From 54-19 sp038210655 (GTDB taxonomy: Bacteria; Chloroflexota; Chloroflexia; Chloroheliales; Chloroheliaceae), in assembly GCA_038210655.1 (NCBI GenBank), contig JBBQWM010000012.1:62001-126000 (forward strand): 64,000 nucleotides of DNA, read 5' to 3'. The stretch's first letter is position 1; every line of letters starts with the position of its first letter. Below are positions 25,866-33,689 of the stretch, piece after piece. The notes under the pieces are model-generated. The model saw only the letters and a program-made list of their open reading frames with translations, was not told where the DNA came from and did no database searches. The position numbers were made by a program, and so were the translations under genes.

Positions 25866-26402
25866 TCAGGCACAATCTGCCGGGTCGCCCGCGATTTTTC
25901 CGAGGGCGTGCGGTAGGGCTGCCAGAATTGCTTCGAGATTCTCCCGCGCTCCTTTGGGGCTGCCGGGCAGGTTGATAATCAGGCTGCGGCCTCGGATACC
26001 GACGACGGCCCGCGAGATCATAGCGGTCGGGGTCTTGAGCAAACTGGCGGCCCGCATCGCTTCAGCCATACCGGGAACTTGCTTTTCGATTACCATTAGT
26101 GTCGCATCCGGGGTAACATCGCGCGGTGCGACCCCGGTGCCGCCCGTCGTCAAAATCAGGCTCAAGCCTCGCTCGTCCGACCATTCGACTAGCTTGCGCT
26201 CGATCAAGGCGCGGTCGTCGGGGATGACCTCGTAGGCGACTACTTCGCAAACCTGGGCTAATTGAGCCGCCAGCATATCATGCAAGCCAGGGCCACTGGT
26301 ATCGGGCCGTTGTCCGGCAGCACTCCGGTCGCTCAGGGTTAGAATCCCCACCTGAAATAAAGCTTTTTTATCTTCGGTTGTCGCGCTATTTGGCTGGCTC
26401 AT
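25866..26402 (-). CDS. moaB: molybdenum cofactor biosynthesis protein B (MoaB/MogA family)
   Basis: 178 residues of the MoCF-binding fold, involved in adenylylation of molybdopterin. The signature is clear: LTLSDRSAAG at the N-terminus, LILTTGGTGVAPRDVTPDAT (83-101) and INLPGSPKGARENLEAI. MogA and MoaB share this fold; in organisms with a MogA-Cnx fusion the single-domain protein may have another role. It stands alone, with a dispersed ACAGGAT-type repeat directly upstream of the ATG and no other molybdopterin gene nearby. Confidence 0.88.
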   Translation of the reverse strand: MSQPNSATTEDKKALFQVGILTLSDRSAAGQRPDTSGPGLHDMLAAQLAQVCEVVAYEVIPDDRALIERKLVEWSDERGLSLILTTGGTGVAPRDVTPDATLMVIEKQVPGMAEAMRAASLLKTPTAMISRAVVGIRGRSLIINLPGSPKGARENLEAILAALPHALGKIAGDPADCA

Positions 26403-26416
26403 ATGTTTCCTCTTTT

Positions 26417-26450
26417 ATTAACAGGGATAGACAGGACTCACGGGATAAAA
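26417..26450. repeat. dispersed ACAGGAT-type repeat, copy D2
   Basis: ATTAACAGGGATAGACAGGA followed by CTCACGGGATAAAA, lying 15 bp upstream of the moaB start codon. It has the same position relative to a start as copies D1 and D3. Confidence 0.75.
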
Positions 26451-26531
26451 ATTGCTTGTGCTTATCCCGATTAAACTCGCTAATTTGATTGGCACACCTG
26501 TTATACTCTTGCAAAATGCCCCATAACGAAT

Positions 26532-27368
26532 TTAGCCCTCAGCTATCGGTTTCTTGCTACCAACCTTTGCGGTCTGGCTATCGGTCTGTTTGCGTTCGAG
26601 GCGGCGGGCGGTTTGCTCGGTCTGGGCAATGGCGCGGGCCGCTTTACGTTCAGCCAATCTGTCGGGAGCATATTCGCCCTGATATTCGGGCGGCAATAGT
26701 TCGGCAATTTTACTCATCATAAGATCGCCCAGGTCTTGCAAGCTTTCGCGCCGACCGTCCGGGCCACTGTCGGTCGGTAGTCGGTAGGGGTCGCCTATGC
26801 GGACTATCACATTTGGCTTGCGCTTTTTACCGTCCGGCCCATACTCTTTTTTGCGACTGATTTTCTCGGTGCCGCTAAAGGCGACCGGCACGATCCAGGT
26901 TGCTGCCTGGGCCGCTATCAAGGCCGCCCCGCTATGACCTTCCTGAAGCGCGAAAGTCTTGGAGCGGGTTCCTTCCGGGAAGATCACCACTACTTGACCC
27001 TTTTTGAGCAATTCTATCGCCCGTCGGAGGGCTTGCCGGTCGTATTTGCCCCGGTTGATCGGGAAAGACCCCATCAGTAGCGCCATCCCACCCACAAAGA
27101 AAAAATCGAGATATTCTCGTTTGGTGACATAAAAAGGCGGGCGCGGCACCAAATTATTCATAAAGACCAAATCCCATTGGCTCATATGGTTGGCGGTAAT
27201 TAGCAGACCGCCGTTGCGGGGGATTTTCTCGGCCCCGTAAATCTTCCAATTGGAATTCCAGTAAGCCAGGATGCGCCCGACAAACCAGGCCAGATCGAAC
27301 AGCCATTCGTGGCAGACCCACCAGACCGCATAGCTAAATCCTTGCCAGATTTTCTCAAGTAGCTTCAT
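26532..27368 (-). CDS. 1-acyl-sn-glycerol-3-phosphate acyltransferase (PlsC family)
   Basis: 278 residues. PlsC enzymes add the second acyl chain to lysophosphatidate in phospholipid synthesis at the membrane. The HxxxxD catalytic motif is NHMSQWD (His61, Asp66) and the phosphate-binding motif is IFPEGTRSK (Glu132, Arg135). A hydrophobic N-terminal stretch (AVWWVCHEWLFDLAWFVG) could anchor it. A basic, Arg/Lys/Gln-rich tail follows about residue 225. The ATG at 27368 with a G-rich ribosome site just upstream is preferred; in-frame ATG 27380 and GTG 27398 are alternatives. Confidence 0.9.
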   Translation of the reverse strand: MKLLEKIWQGFSYAVWWVCHEWLFDLAWFVGRILAYWNSNWKIYGAEKIPRNGGLLITANHMSQWDLVFMNNLVPRPPFYVTKREYLDFFFVGGMALLMGSFPINRGKYDRQALRRAIELLKKGQVVVIFPEGTRSKTFALQEGHSGAALIAAQAATWIVPVAFSGTEKISRKKEYGPDGKKRKPNVIVRIGDPYRLPTDSGPDGRRESLQDLGDLMMSKIAELLPPEYQGEYAPDRLAERKAARAIAQTEQTARRLERKQTDSQTAKVGSKKPIAEG

Positions 27369-27416
27369 CCTTCCCCCCATTTTGGCCGACCTTTTCACTC
27401 CAAGATTACATACCGA

Positions 27417-27896
27417 TCAACCACCCTTAAACGGCCCAACGATCTCTTTGGTAATCCATCCACCGTAGAAGTCGCCCGGTTGCGGCTCGACCTGCTCGTC
27501 GTTGACCAGACAGCGTTCCATTTTGCTCGGATAGAATGCTACATAATTTTTTAGTCCGGTGTAATCTGCGGTCGGGTTGGGATAATACCAGGCCGCGTTC
27601 GGGGCGGTTTTATCGCCAACCTTGACCGTGTAGTATGCGGCACTGCCTTTCCATTCGCAAAAGGTGGCCCGGTTGGTCGAGGTCAAATACTCGGTTTTGA
27701 GGTCTTCGGGCGGGATATAATAGACCGGTGGATGGCTGGTTTCCAAAATGCGTTTGGCCCGCCGCGTATCGGCGATTATCACCCCATTAAAGAAGATTTG
27801 AATATGTTTGTCGCTATCTTCCATACGGGGCGGTCGGGGATAGTCCCAGACCGATTCCTGACCTGGCCCCGGTTCGACTTTCTTTTGCCAGAACAT
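27417..27896 (-). CDS. DUF427-domain protein
   Basis: 159 residues. The family is recognized by WKGSAAYYTVKVGD and the AWYYPNPTADYTGLKNYVAF segment, with a conserved beta-tent fold of unknown function. The N-terminus has VWDYPRPPRMEDSDKHIQIF, also typical. AGGG about 9 nt upstream supports the ATG. It is followed after 48 bp by the acyltransferase on the same strand, so co-transcription is possible. Confidence 0.85.
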   Translation of the reverse strand: MFWQKKVEPGPGQESVWDYPRPPRMEDSDKHIQIFFNGVIIADTRRAKRILETSHPPVYYIPPEDLKTEYLTSTNRATFCEWKGSAAYYTVKVGDKTAPNAAWYYPNPTADYTGLKNYVAFYPSKMERCLVNDEQVEPQPGDFYGGWITKEIVGPFKGG

Positions 27897-28080
27897 TGTG
27901 TTACCCTTGCTTTCTAACTTAAAAATTCCATAGCGATTTGCACCAGCCAGATTATAGCACTCGGCCCCGCTCTCTGTCAGCCTTTATTCCGCTTGAAGCA
28001 AGCGCTAAAATTTGTAACTGCCCGAACTCTTATATACATAGCCAGATTACGGCAAAAAAAGAGTTTTGTGTTATAATTTT

Positions 28081-28109
28081 TTGGACAAAACTGTACTGTT
28101 TTATATAAC
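28081..28109 (+). promoter_or_regulatory. possible promoter of the phnDCE genes
   Basis: TTGGAC (28081-28086), 17 bp, TATAAC (28104-28109). A second candidate -10 (TATAAT, 28072-28077) lies just upstream with a poor -35. The 342-bp spacer before phnD is AT-rich and holds nothing else I can identify. Confidence 0.35.
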
Positions 28110-28238
28110 CTAAAAAACATAATACAATCTCGCCTTAACTCAATAAGCTTGTTTTGGTCTGAGCGTCGCTAATTTATCGAAAATGAGGCGTTAAAATTAA
28201 GCAGACCGAATTTAGAAGAGATTTAGAAGGAGTAACTT

Positions 28239-29240
28239 GTGAAAATGTTCACCCGCATTCGTAAATCCCTGGCGCTCGGTGGCGCTTTGCTGTTGGTTTT
28301 GAGCCTGGTTTTGGCGGCTTGCGGCGACCCAACTGCCACGACCGCCCCGGCAGCGACAACTGCTGCTGCAACTACGGCGGCGGCAAATGGCGCGGCGGCT
28401 ACGACGGCAGCGGCAATGACGACGGCAGCCCTGGCGACCGGCACCGAGAAACCAAACCCCCTGCGGGTTGGTTTGATCCCCAACCTTCAGCCTGATACCG
28501 TCAAGACTCAGTACGCCAACCTCAAGACCCACCTTGAGAAAGAGCTAGGCGTGTCGGTCGAACTCTTTGTGGGAAGCGACTATCCGGCAGTTGTGACGGC
28601 GATGGCGACCGATAAGTTGGATATTGCTTACTTTGGCGGCCTGACTTATTTGCAGGCCAGAGAGCAAGCCGAAGTTTACCCGATTGTAACCGCTATCGAC
28701 CGTATTACCAAAGACCGCACCTACACCAGTGTTATAATTGTCCCCGCCGATAGCCCGGCCCAAAAGCTGGAAGACCTGAAGGGCAAGACTTTTGCATTTG
28801 GTGATGTTGCCAGTACTAGCGGTTCGCTTTACCCGCGCATTATGCTCGATCAGGCCGGGTTAAAAGTGCCGGGCGATCTTAAGGACATAAAGTACACCGG
28901 CGGTCACGATGCGACGGCCCTGGCGGTGGCGAACGGCTCGGTTGATGCTGGTGGTTTGGAGGAGCGCATTTTGCTACGGCTGATTGAGCAGGGCAAGGTC
29001 GATAAAAACAAGGTGCGGGTTCTCAAACGCTCCGAGCCAATTATGGGGTATCCCTGGGTGGTGCGGGCCAAACTGGATAAAGATTTGGTCGATAAAATCA
29101 CGACCGCTTTTCTAAATCTCAAAGACCCCGAACTGCTCAAGCTGGTGCTGGCGGACGGTTACGCCAAAGTTAGTGCGGCGGATTACCAATACGCTCGTGA
29201 GCAGGCGATCCGGTTGGGTCTTTTGACTGTTAAGAAGTAA
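28239..29240 (+). CDS. phnD: phosphonate/phosphite-type ABC transporter binding lipoprotein
   Basis: 333 residues. A lipoprotein signal peptide ends in VLAAC (Cys28), followed by a Thr/Ala-rich linker to about residue 68, then a PhnD-type periplasmic-binding domain (NPLRVGLIPNLQPD; DIAYFGGLTYLQA; KTFAFGDVASTSGSLYPR). It should capture phosphonate, phosphite or a related oxyanion outside the membrane. GGAG at 28229-28232 is 6 nt before GTG 28239 and 12 nt before ATG 28245; I prefer the GTG. The ATPase gene follows 4 bp later. Confidence 0.92.
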   Translation: MKMFTRIRKSLALGGALLLVLSLVLAACGDPTATTAPAATTAAATTAAANGAAATTAAAMTTAALATGTEKPNPLRVGLIPNLQPDTVKTQYANLKTHLEKELGVSVELFVGSDYPAVVTAMATDKLDIAYFGGLTYLQAREQAEVYPIVTAIDRITKDRTYTSVIIVPADSPAQKLEDLKGKTFAFGDVASTSGSLYPRIMLDQAGLKVPGDLKDIKYTGGHDATALAVANGSVDAGGLEERILLRLIEQGKVDKNKVRVLKRSEPIMGYPWVVRAKLDKDLVDKITTAFLNLKDPELLKLVLADGYAKVSAADYQYAREQAIRLGLLTVKK

Positions 29241-29244
29241 CCGA

Positions 29245-30102
29245 ATGTCGATAGTAAGGGTCGAAGGGCTACGTAAGATTTACCCAAATGGGACGGTCGG
29301 GCTGGATGGCCTGACCGTCGAGATTGGGTCGGGCGAAATGGTTGGTATATTAGGGTCGAGCGGGGCCGGTAAGACGACCCTGTTTCGTTTGCTCAATGGT
29401 ACGCTGTACCCAACCGGCGGTCAGCTAGAAGTGTTGGGGCAACGGCTGGACGGTCGGCTAGGGCGAGGCGACTTACGAAAGTTGCGGACCCGCTTGGCCC
29501 TGGTCAGTCAGCACCACAACGTAATCCCCTCGCTTTCGGTGCTAAATAATATCTTGATCGGGCGACTAGGACAGGTCGGGACGGCTCGTTCGTTGTTGAG
29601 CCTGGTTCGCCCCTCGCAGCACGAGCGGCAACTGGCGCTCGAAGCGCTGGCCCTGGTTAGCCTGCCCGACCGCCTTTATCATCGGGCGGAAGACCTTTCG
29701 GGCGGGCAGCAACAGCGCGTCGCAATTGCCCGTGCAATGGCGCAAGGGGCCGAGCTTTTGCTGGCGGATGAGCCGATTGCCTCGGTCGATATGCGGAACG
29801 CCGGGTTGCTGCTTGATCTATTCCGGCGGCTGAACGAGGAATTGGGTGTTACCGTCGTGATGAATTTGCACCAGCTTGATTTTGCGGTACGCTACTGTCG
29901 GCGTATCCTGGTGCTAAAGGCCGGGCGTTTGGCTTACGACGGCTCCCCGGAGGACTTGCAGGATTTTGATATTTACGGCGAGCTTGATTCGCCGGCCTTA
30001 GAAGAACCTTCCGCCGAACCGCTCGAAGATTGGCCCGAAGCCGCTTTGCTGGGCGAAGCCGAAGTGGGCGAACTTGTTAGAAAAAGAAAAGACGCTAATT
30101 GA
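29245..30102 (+). CDS. phnC: phosphonate-type ABC transporter ATPase
   Basis: 285 residues. Walker A GSSGAGKTT (37-45), Q-loop LALVSQHHN, signature LSGGQQQRVAIARA, Walker B ELLLADEPIASVD and switch His in MNLHQLDFA are all present. The C-terminal 40 residues are acidic and extend beyond a minimal PhnC. It energizes the PhnE permease. The stop shares a base with the start of phnE. Confidence 0.94.
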   Translation: MSIVRVEGLRKIYPNGTVGLDGLTVEIGSGEMVGILGSSGAGKTTLFRLLNGTLYPTGGQLEVLGQRLDGRLGRGDLRKLRTRLALVSQHHNVIPSLSVLNNILIGRLGQVGTARSLLSLVRPSQHERQLALEALALVSLPDRLYHRAEDLSGGQQQRVAIARAMAQGAELLLADEPIASVDMRNAGLLLDLFRRLNEELGVTVVMNLHQLDFAVRYCRRILVLKAGRLAYDGSPEDLQDFDIYGELDSPALEEPSAEPLEDWPEAALLGEAEVGELVRKRKDAN

Positions 30103-31085
30103 TGATTGAAAGCAGTTCTAAAACTAATCGGACGCGCCAGGGGTTGCGACTGCCGGTCGATCTGAGCAAGGTTGAGTTACCCGGACAGCGCAATTTCCGC
30201 TATTCCAACCTGTTTATTTTGGGCGCAGTGGTATTTGTGGTCTGGTACAGTGCAAACGGCTCAAAAGTAGCCATCGAGCCGTTCTTTGATACCCGCAACC
30301 AGAAACAGGTTGGGTTGTTTGTAGCCGGGTTGTTTCCGCCCGATCTGTCGCCTGAATTTTTGAGCCTGGTCTGGCAACTGACGGTCGAGACTTTCCAGAT
30401 TTCGGTGATTGGGACGGTGCTGGCAATCGTGCTTGGGTTCCCATTGGGCCTTCTGGCGATGCGGCAACGTGGCGAAGAGATGAGTCGGGAGGCGGTTGGG
30501 ACCGGGCGTTGGCTGACGCGCTGGGGATTGTATTATCTGGCCCGGTTGTTTTTAAATACAGCCCGCGCTGTGCCGGAGTTGATCTGGGCTTTGATTGCGA
30601 TTATTTTTGTCGGGTTGGGGTCGTTTGCCGGGGTAGTCGCCCTGACCGTTCATAGCGCCGGGATTTTGGGCAAGCTCTACGCCGAAATCTTCGAGGCGGT
30701 CGATCAACGCTTGGTCGAGACGGTGCGCGGGGCGGGTGGCAACGAGCTACAAACCCTCTTTTTTGCGCGTATCCCGCTGACTTTGCCGGTGCTACTCTCC
30801 TATACCATGTTTCGTTGGGAATGTAATATGCGGGCGGCGACCGTACTGGGCTTTGTGGCGGCGGGCGGGCTTGGCTCTCAGTTGCGGGTCAGCATGAACA
30901 CCTATAATTATCCACAGGTGACGACTCTGGTAATCGCTCTTTTAGTATTGGTCACGCTAGTTGATTTGGCGGGCCAGTTCTTGCGCCGTCGCATTCTGGA
31001 TGTGCCGGAGGTGGCCGCGTGCCGTCCCGACCCCGCCGATCTGGTTGCCCCTTCGGAGACGAAACGATCTAATACCAGGTCCTAA
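30102..31085 (+). CDS. phnE: phosphonate-type ABC transporter permease
   Basis: 327 residues with about six membrane helices and the coupling-loop EAA-like motif (VRGAGGNELQTLFFARIP). The helix bundle begins near residue 40. The ATG at 30102 overlaps the phnC stop (TGATG). The phnDCE order is complete, but no C-P lyase, phosphite dehydrogenase or other catabolic gene lies next to it, so the ligand remains open. Confidence 0.92.
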   Translation: MIESSSKTNRTRQGLRLPVDLSKVELPGQRNFRYSNLFILGAVVFVVWYSANGSKVAIEPFFDTRNQKQVGLFVAGLFPPDLSPEFLSLVWQLTVETFQISVIGTVLAIVLGFPLGLLAMRQRGEEMSREAVGTGRWLTRWGLYYLARLFLNTARAVPELIWALIAIIFVGLGSFAGVVALTVHSAGILGKLYAEIFEAVDQRLVETVRGAGGNELQTLFFARIPLTLPVLLSYTMFRWECNMRAATVLGFVAAGGLGSQLRVSMNTYNYPQVTTLVIALLVLVTLVDLAGQFLRRRILDVPEVAACRPDPADLVAPSETKRSNTRS

Positions 31086-31099
31086 TAAGTAGTAAACTC

Positions 31100-31186
31100 A
31101 TGTCACCCTGAACGAAGTGAAGGGTCTCGGTTCGTGGGCTAGAGCCAGGTACAGGAAAAAGATTCTTCACTTCGTTCAGAATGACA
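31100..31186. repeat. long inverted repeat (element E)
   Basis: An ATGTCA..CTGAACGAAGTGAAG arm (31100-31122) and a CTTCACTTCGTTCAGAATGACAT arm (31164-31186) pair with two mismatches. This type of dispersed palindrome is common between genes in many bacteria; only one copy was found in this window. Confidence 0.75.
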
Positions 31187-31241
31187 TCTACCTAACCGGA
31201 CTTGGTATAATACTCTCTAAAGGTGGTTTTATCCTATGAAA

Positions 31242-31280
31242 TAAAAAGGGCTGACCTCATCGGGTCAACCCTTCTTTTTA
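31242..31280. terminator. bidirectional intrinsic terminator
   Basis: AAGGGCTGACC and GGGTCAACCCTT form a stem with a 4-5 nt loop, bracketed by AAAAA on the left and TTTTTA on the right, so it can stop transcripts from phnDCE on the plus strand and from the M23 gene on the minus strand. Confidence 0.75.
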
Positions 31281-31309
31281 TCTGGTCTTTCTACCAAACC
31301 TGAGCCAGT

Positions 31310-33199
31310 TTAGCGCAACCAGCGTAACGGATCGTTAGGGACACCGTTAATCAATACTTCAAAGTGGACGTGACAGCCGGTCGAGTTGCCGGTCGTACCT
31401 TCCAGACCGATTACCTGACCTTTGGCTACGCGCTGCCCTAGCGAAACGTTCACCTGCATAAAGTGACCGTAGCGAGTGCGAATGCCACCCCCGTGATCGA
31501 TTACGGCGTTGATACCGTAGCCGTAGGGCGACCATCCGGCCTCTACGACTGTTCCACCATCGGCGGCGACGGTTGGGGTACCGCAAGTGGTCGCAATGTC
31601 GAGACCCTTGTGGATACCGTACCAGATCGGCTGGTTGAAGTAGGTTGTGATAACCCCTCGGATCGGCCAAACCATGCTCCCGGTGGCACGTCCGGCGTTA
31701 GGAGCGGGGGCTACCACTTTGGGAGCCGCTTTTTGCTGGGCTGGAGCGGGGGCCGGATTGGTTTTTTTGGCCGGGGCCGGCGCAACTGCGACGGGCTGTT
31801 TAGGTAACGGCGCAACCGCCGGGGCCGGTTTACCAGCATTAGCACTGGCCGGAGCCGAGGTGGACGGCTTGGGAGCCGGAACCGGGTCTGGCACAGGTGG
31901 CGGAGGCCAACTTCCACCCGGCACGATCAAGGATGCCCCCGGTTGGAGCGCAATCCCACGTGCTACGTTGTTGGGCTTAAAGTCGATGATATTTTGGGGC
32001 GAAGTACGCAGATAATCGGCTACTCCGTCCAATGTATCACCCTGCTTGACCTTGTAGATCAAGCCGTCGGTCGGCAAAATCCGAATTTGCTGGCCCGGTT
32101 TGAGGCCGTCGTCCAGATCGTTGTTCGCCAGCAAGGTATCGGTTTTCAAACCGAATTTCTCAGCTACGGTCTTGAGAGTATCGCTAGAGCGTACCGTATA
32201 CATATAAAGCTGGATACGTTGCGGTATACTGCCACCCGGAACCATCACTTCGGTCAACGGTTTGAAAACCGTACTGACATCGGCCCCTTCGAGGTTATTA
32301 AACTTGTAGCTCAGAATAACCTTTGGGTCTACCCCATAAATATCGGCGATCCGCCCGACCGTATCGCCCGGATTGGCGATGTGGAGCATCCCACTTACAG
32401 GCGGTATAATCAGCTTCTGTCCGGATTTCAACTCGGTATCCGGGTCAATCAGATTATTGGCATAAAGGATTGTTTCGAGGCTGATATTATTGGCGGCGGC
32501 CACCGAGCGCAAGGTTTCTTTGTCTCTTAGGATGACGGTGTTAATTCGGCGCGTAAAAGCGGTACTGTTAGCCGCCACTGCGCTAACGTAAATCTCGCGA
32601 CCTTCGCCGGTAATGAGCATATTTCCGGCTATCATCGGGGGGTTGGGAATATCAGCGTAGGTGCTGCTGATGCGAGTTGCCAGCCCGCTAAACCCACCAA
32701 AAACCACTACGGTGGCGGCTAATACCAGCATAGCGGTATGCGACCCATAGCGCCGAGCATGATGGGTCATGGCATCGGTCGAGGTAGTTCCAAAATGGCG
32801 AGCCGCCGCTTCGGGCGCAACCCGGTTGAACCAGAAGAAATTACCCGGATGTTGCAAGAACTTCCGCATTTCGCTCAGGAGCCTGAAATCGGCCCGGCGG
32901 AGCGGCGAGAAGATCAGCTTGAGAACTGCCCATAAAACGATAAAAGGCCACAACAAAATCGTTTTGACCGTCTTGGCTGTATCGGGCCGGGCTGACCGCC
33001 TGCTATTGTAGCCGTGATCGAGACCAGCAATCTCGTCAAGCATTTGCCGAGCTTCGTCTACGGCGCTGCGTGAGCGCCCATCTTTCGGTGAGGGAGACTG
33101 ATTAGGATTGAAACTTTGCTCATCCTGATCGATGACACCGGTGTGGCCTTTAGTTTTAGAAGCAGAGGTGTCGTTGTCGGTATTATGAGTCTGTTGCAC
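31310..33199 (-). CDS. LysM-repeat M23 metallopeptidase (peptidoglycan hydrolase)
   Basis: 629 residues. The N-terminal 150 are polar and disordered with a hydrophobic patch at 79-99; a transmembrane helix (154-175) anchors the protein. Four LysM-like repeats follow (about 222-266, 272-320, 333-376, 381-427), then a Pro/Ala/Lys-rich linker (430-505) and an M23 domain (510-629). Zinc ligands are His530, Asp534 (HKGLDIA) and His612 (GCHVHFEV), with His579 nearby, so it looks active. It should cleave peptidoglycan cross-links. The start is GTG at 33199 with AGGAGG about 13 nt upstream. A consensus promoter implies a leader of about 345 nt. Confidence 0.93.
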   Translation of the reverse strand: MQQTHNTDNDTSASKTKGHTGVIDQDEQSFNPNQSPSPKDGRSRSAVDEARQMLDEIAGLDHGYNSRRSARPDTAKTVKTILLWPFIVLWAVLKLIFSPLRRADFRLLSEMRKFLQHPGNFFWFNRVAPEAAARHFGTTSTDAMTHHARRYGSHTAMLVLAATVVVFGGFSGLATRISSTYADIPNPPMIAGNMLITGEGREIYVSAVAANSTAFTRRINTVILRDKETLRSVAAANNISLETILYANNLIDPDTELKSGQKLIIPPVSGMLHIANPGDTVGRIADIYGVDPKVILSYKFNNLEGADVSTVFKPLTEVMVPGGSIPQRIQLYMYTVRSSDTLKTVAEKFGLKTDTLLANNDLDDGLKPGQQIRILPTDGLIYKVKQGDTLDGVADYLRTSPQNIIDFKPNNVARGIALQPGASLIVPGGSWPPPPVPDPVPAPKPSTSAPASANAGKPAPAVAPLPKQPVAVAPAPAKKTNPAPAPAQQKAAPKVVAPAPNAGRATGSMVWPIRGVITTYFNQPIWYGIHKGLDIATTCGTPTVAADGGTVVEAGWSPYGYGINAVIDHGGGIRTRYGHFMQVNVSLGQRVAKGQVIGLEGTTGNSTGCHVHFEVLINGVPNDPLRWLR

Positions 33200-33547
33200 T
33201 ATTGGGTTTCAACCTCCTATAGAGCCTGCCGTTACGCGCTCCAGCCGATAAAAACTAACTGACCTAAGCGCACAACCGAAGTCAAGCCCAGCTTGCCAGC
33301 CCCAACGTTGGGACTGAACTGGTTTGCTACTACAAAGACTTCCGCGCAACTTAGCTTTTACCGAAACACAATCAGCCGGGTAATGCAATCCTCAAACTGA
33401 CTTGTGACCGTAGGGAGCAGTTGCCGTACTACCTGTTTGTACAGATAACGGGCAACAACAGGCGTTCCTGAGATTCGCCAGAGCAGTTCGCCGCCAGTGG
33501 TTTGTAATGGTGTTACTTACAAATCTGAGAGCGATCAACCCGAATTA
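33200..33547 (-). promoter_or_regulatory. long untranslated leader of the M23 gene
   Basis: Transcription from the promoter at 33554-33581 would give about 345 nt of leader with no convincing reading frame. Several short complementary segments are visible, for example CCCAACGTTGGG (33300-33312 region). I tried to match it to c-di-AMP (ydaO) riboswitches, which often control such hydrolases, but the conserved motifs are not there. Confidence 0.4.
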
Positions 33548-33553
33548 GCTTTC

Positions 33554-33581
33554 AGTATAGCAAGTCCTGACGTTTTGTCAA
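33554..33581 (-). promoter_or_regulatory. sigma-70 promoter of the M23 gene
   Basis: On the minus strand, TTGACA (33576-33581) and TATACT (33554-33559) are 16 bp apart. Confidence 0.62.
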
Positions 33582-33620
33582 ATAAAACAAAAATTTCAGC
33601 TTTCTAACCTCCTATGTCTA

Positions 33621-33649
33621 TTGACTTCAAGCTCAATTGCTGGTAGATT
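33621..33649 (+). promoter_or_regulatory. promoter of the TPR protein gene
   Basis: TTGACT (33621-33626), 17 bp, TAGATT (33644-33649), about 35 bp before the leader ends at ATG 33690. It is divergent from the M23 promoter, with about 40 bp between the two -35 boxes. Confidence 0.5.
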
Positions 33650-33689
33650 AACATAATAACTAAACTATATGAAGTAGGCGAGAACTAGA

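Noticed and set aside
31100..31186. Terminator for phnE
   Set aside because: The long inverted repeat has no U-tract and resembles a dispersed repeat; the better terminator is at 31242-31280.
33200..33547. c-di-AMP (ydaO) riboswitch
   Set aside because: Context is right, but the conserved GGGGTGAATC-like and CCGACAGCTAACC-like blocks could not be found; kept only as an unexplained leader.
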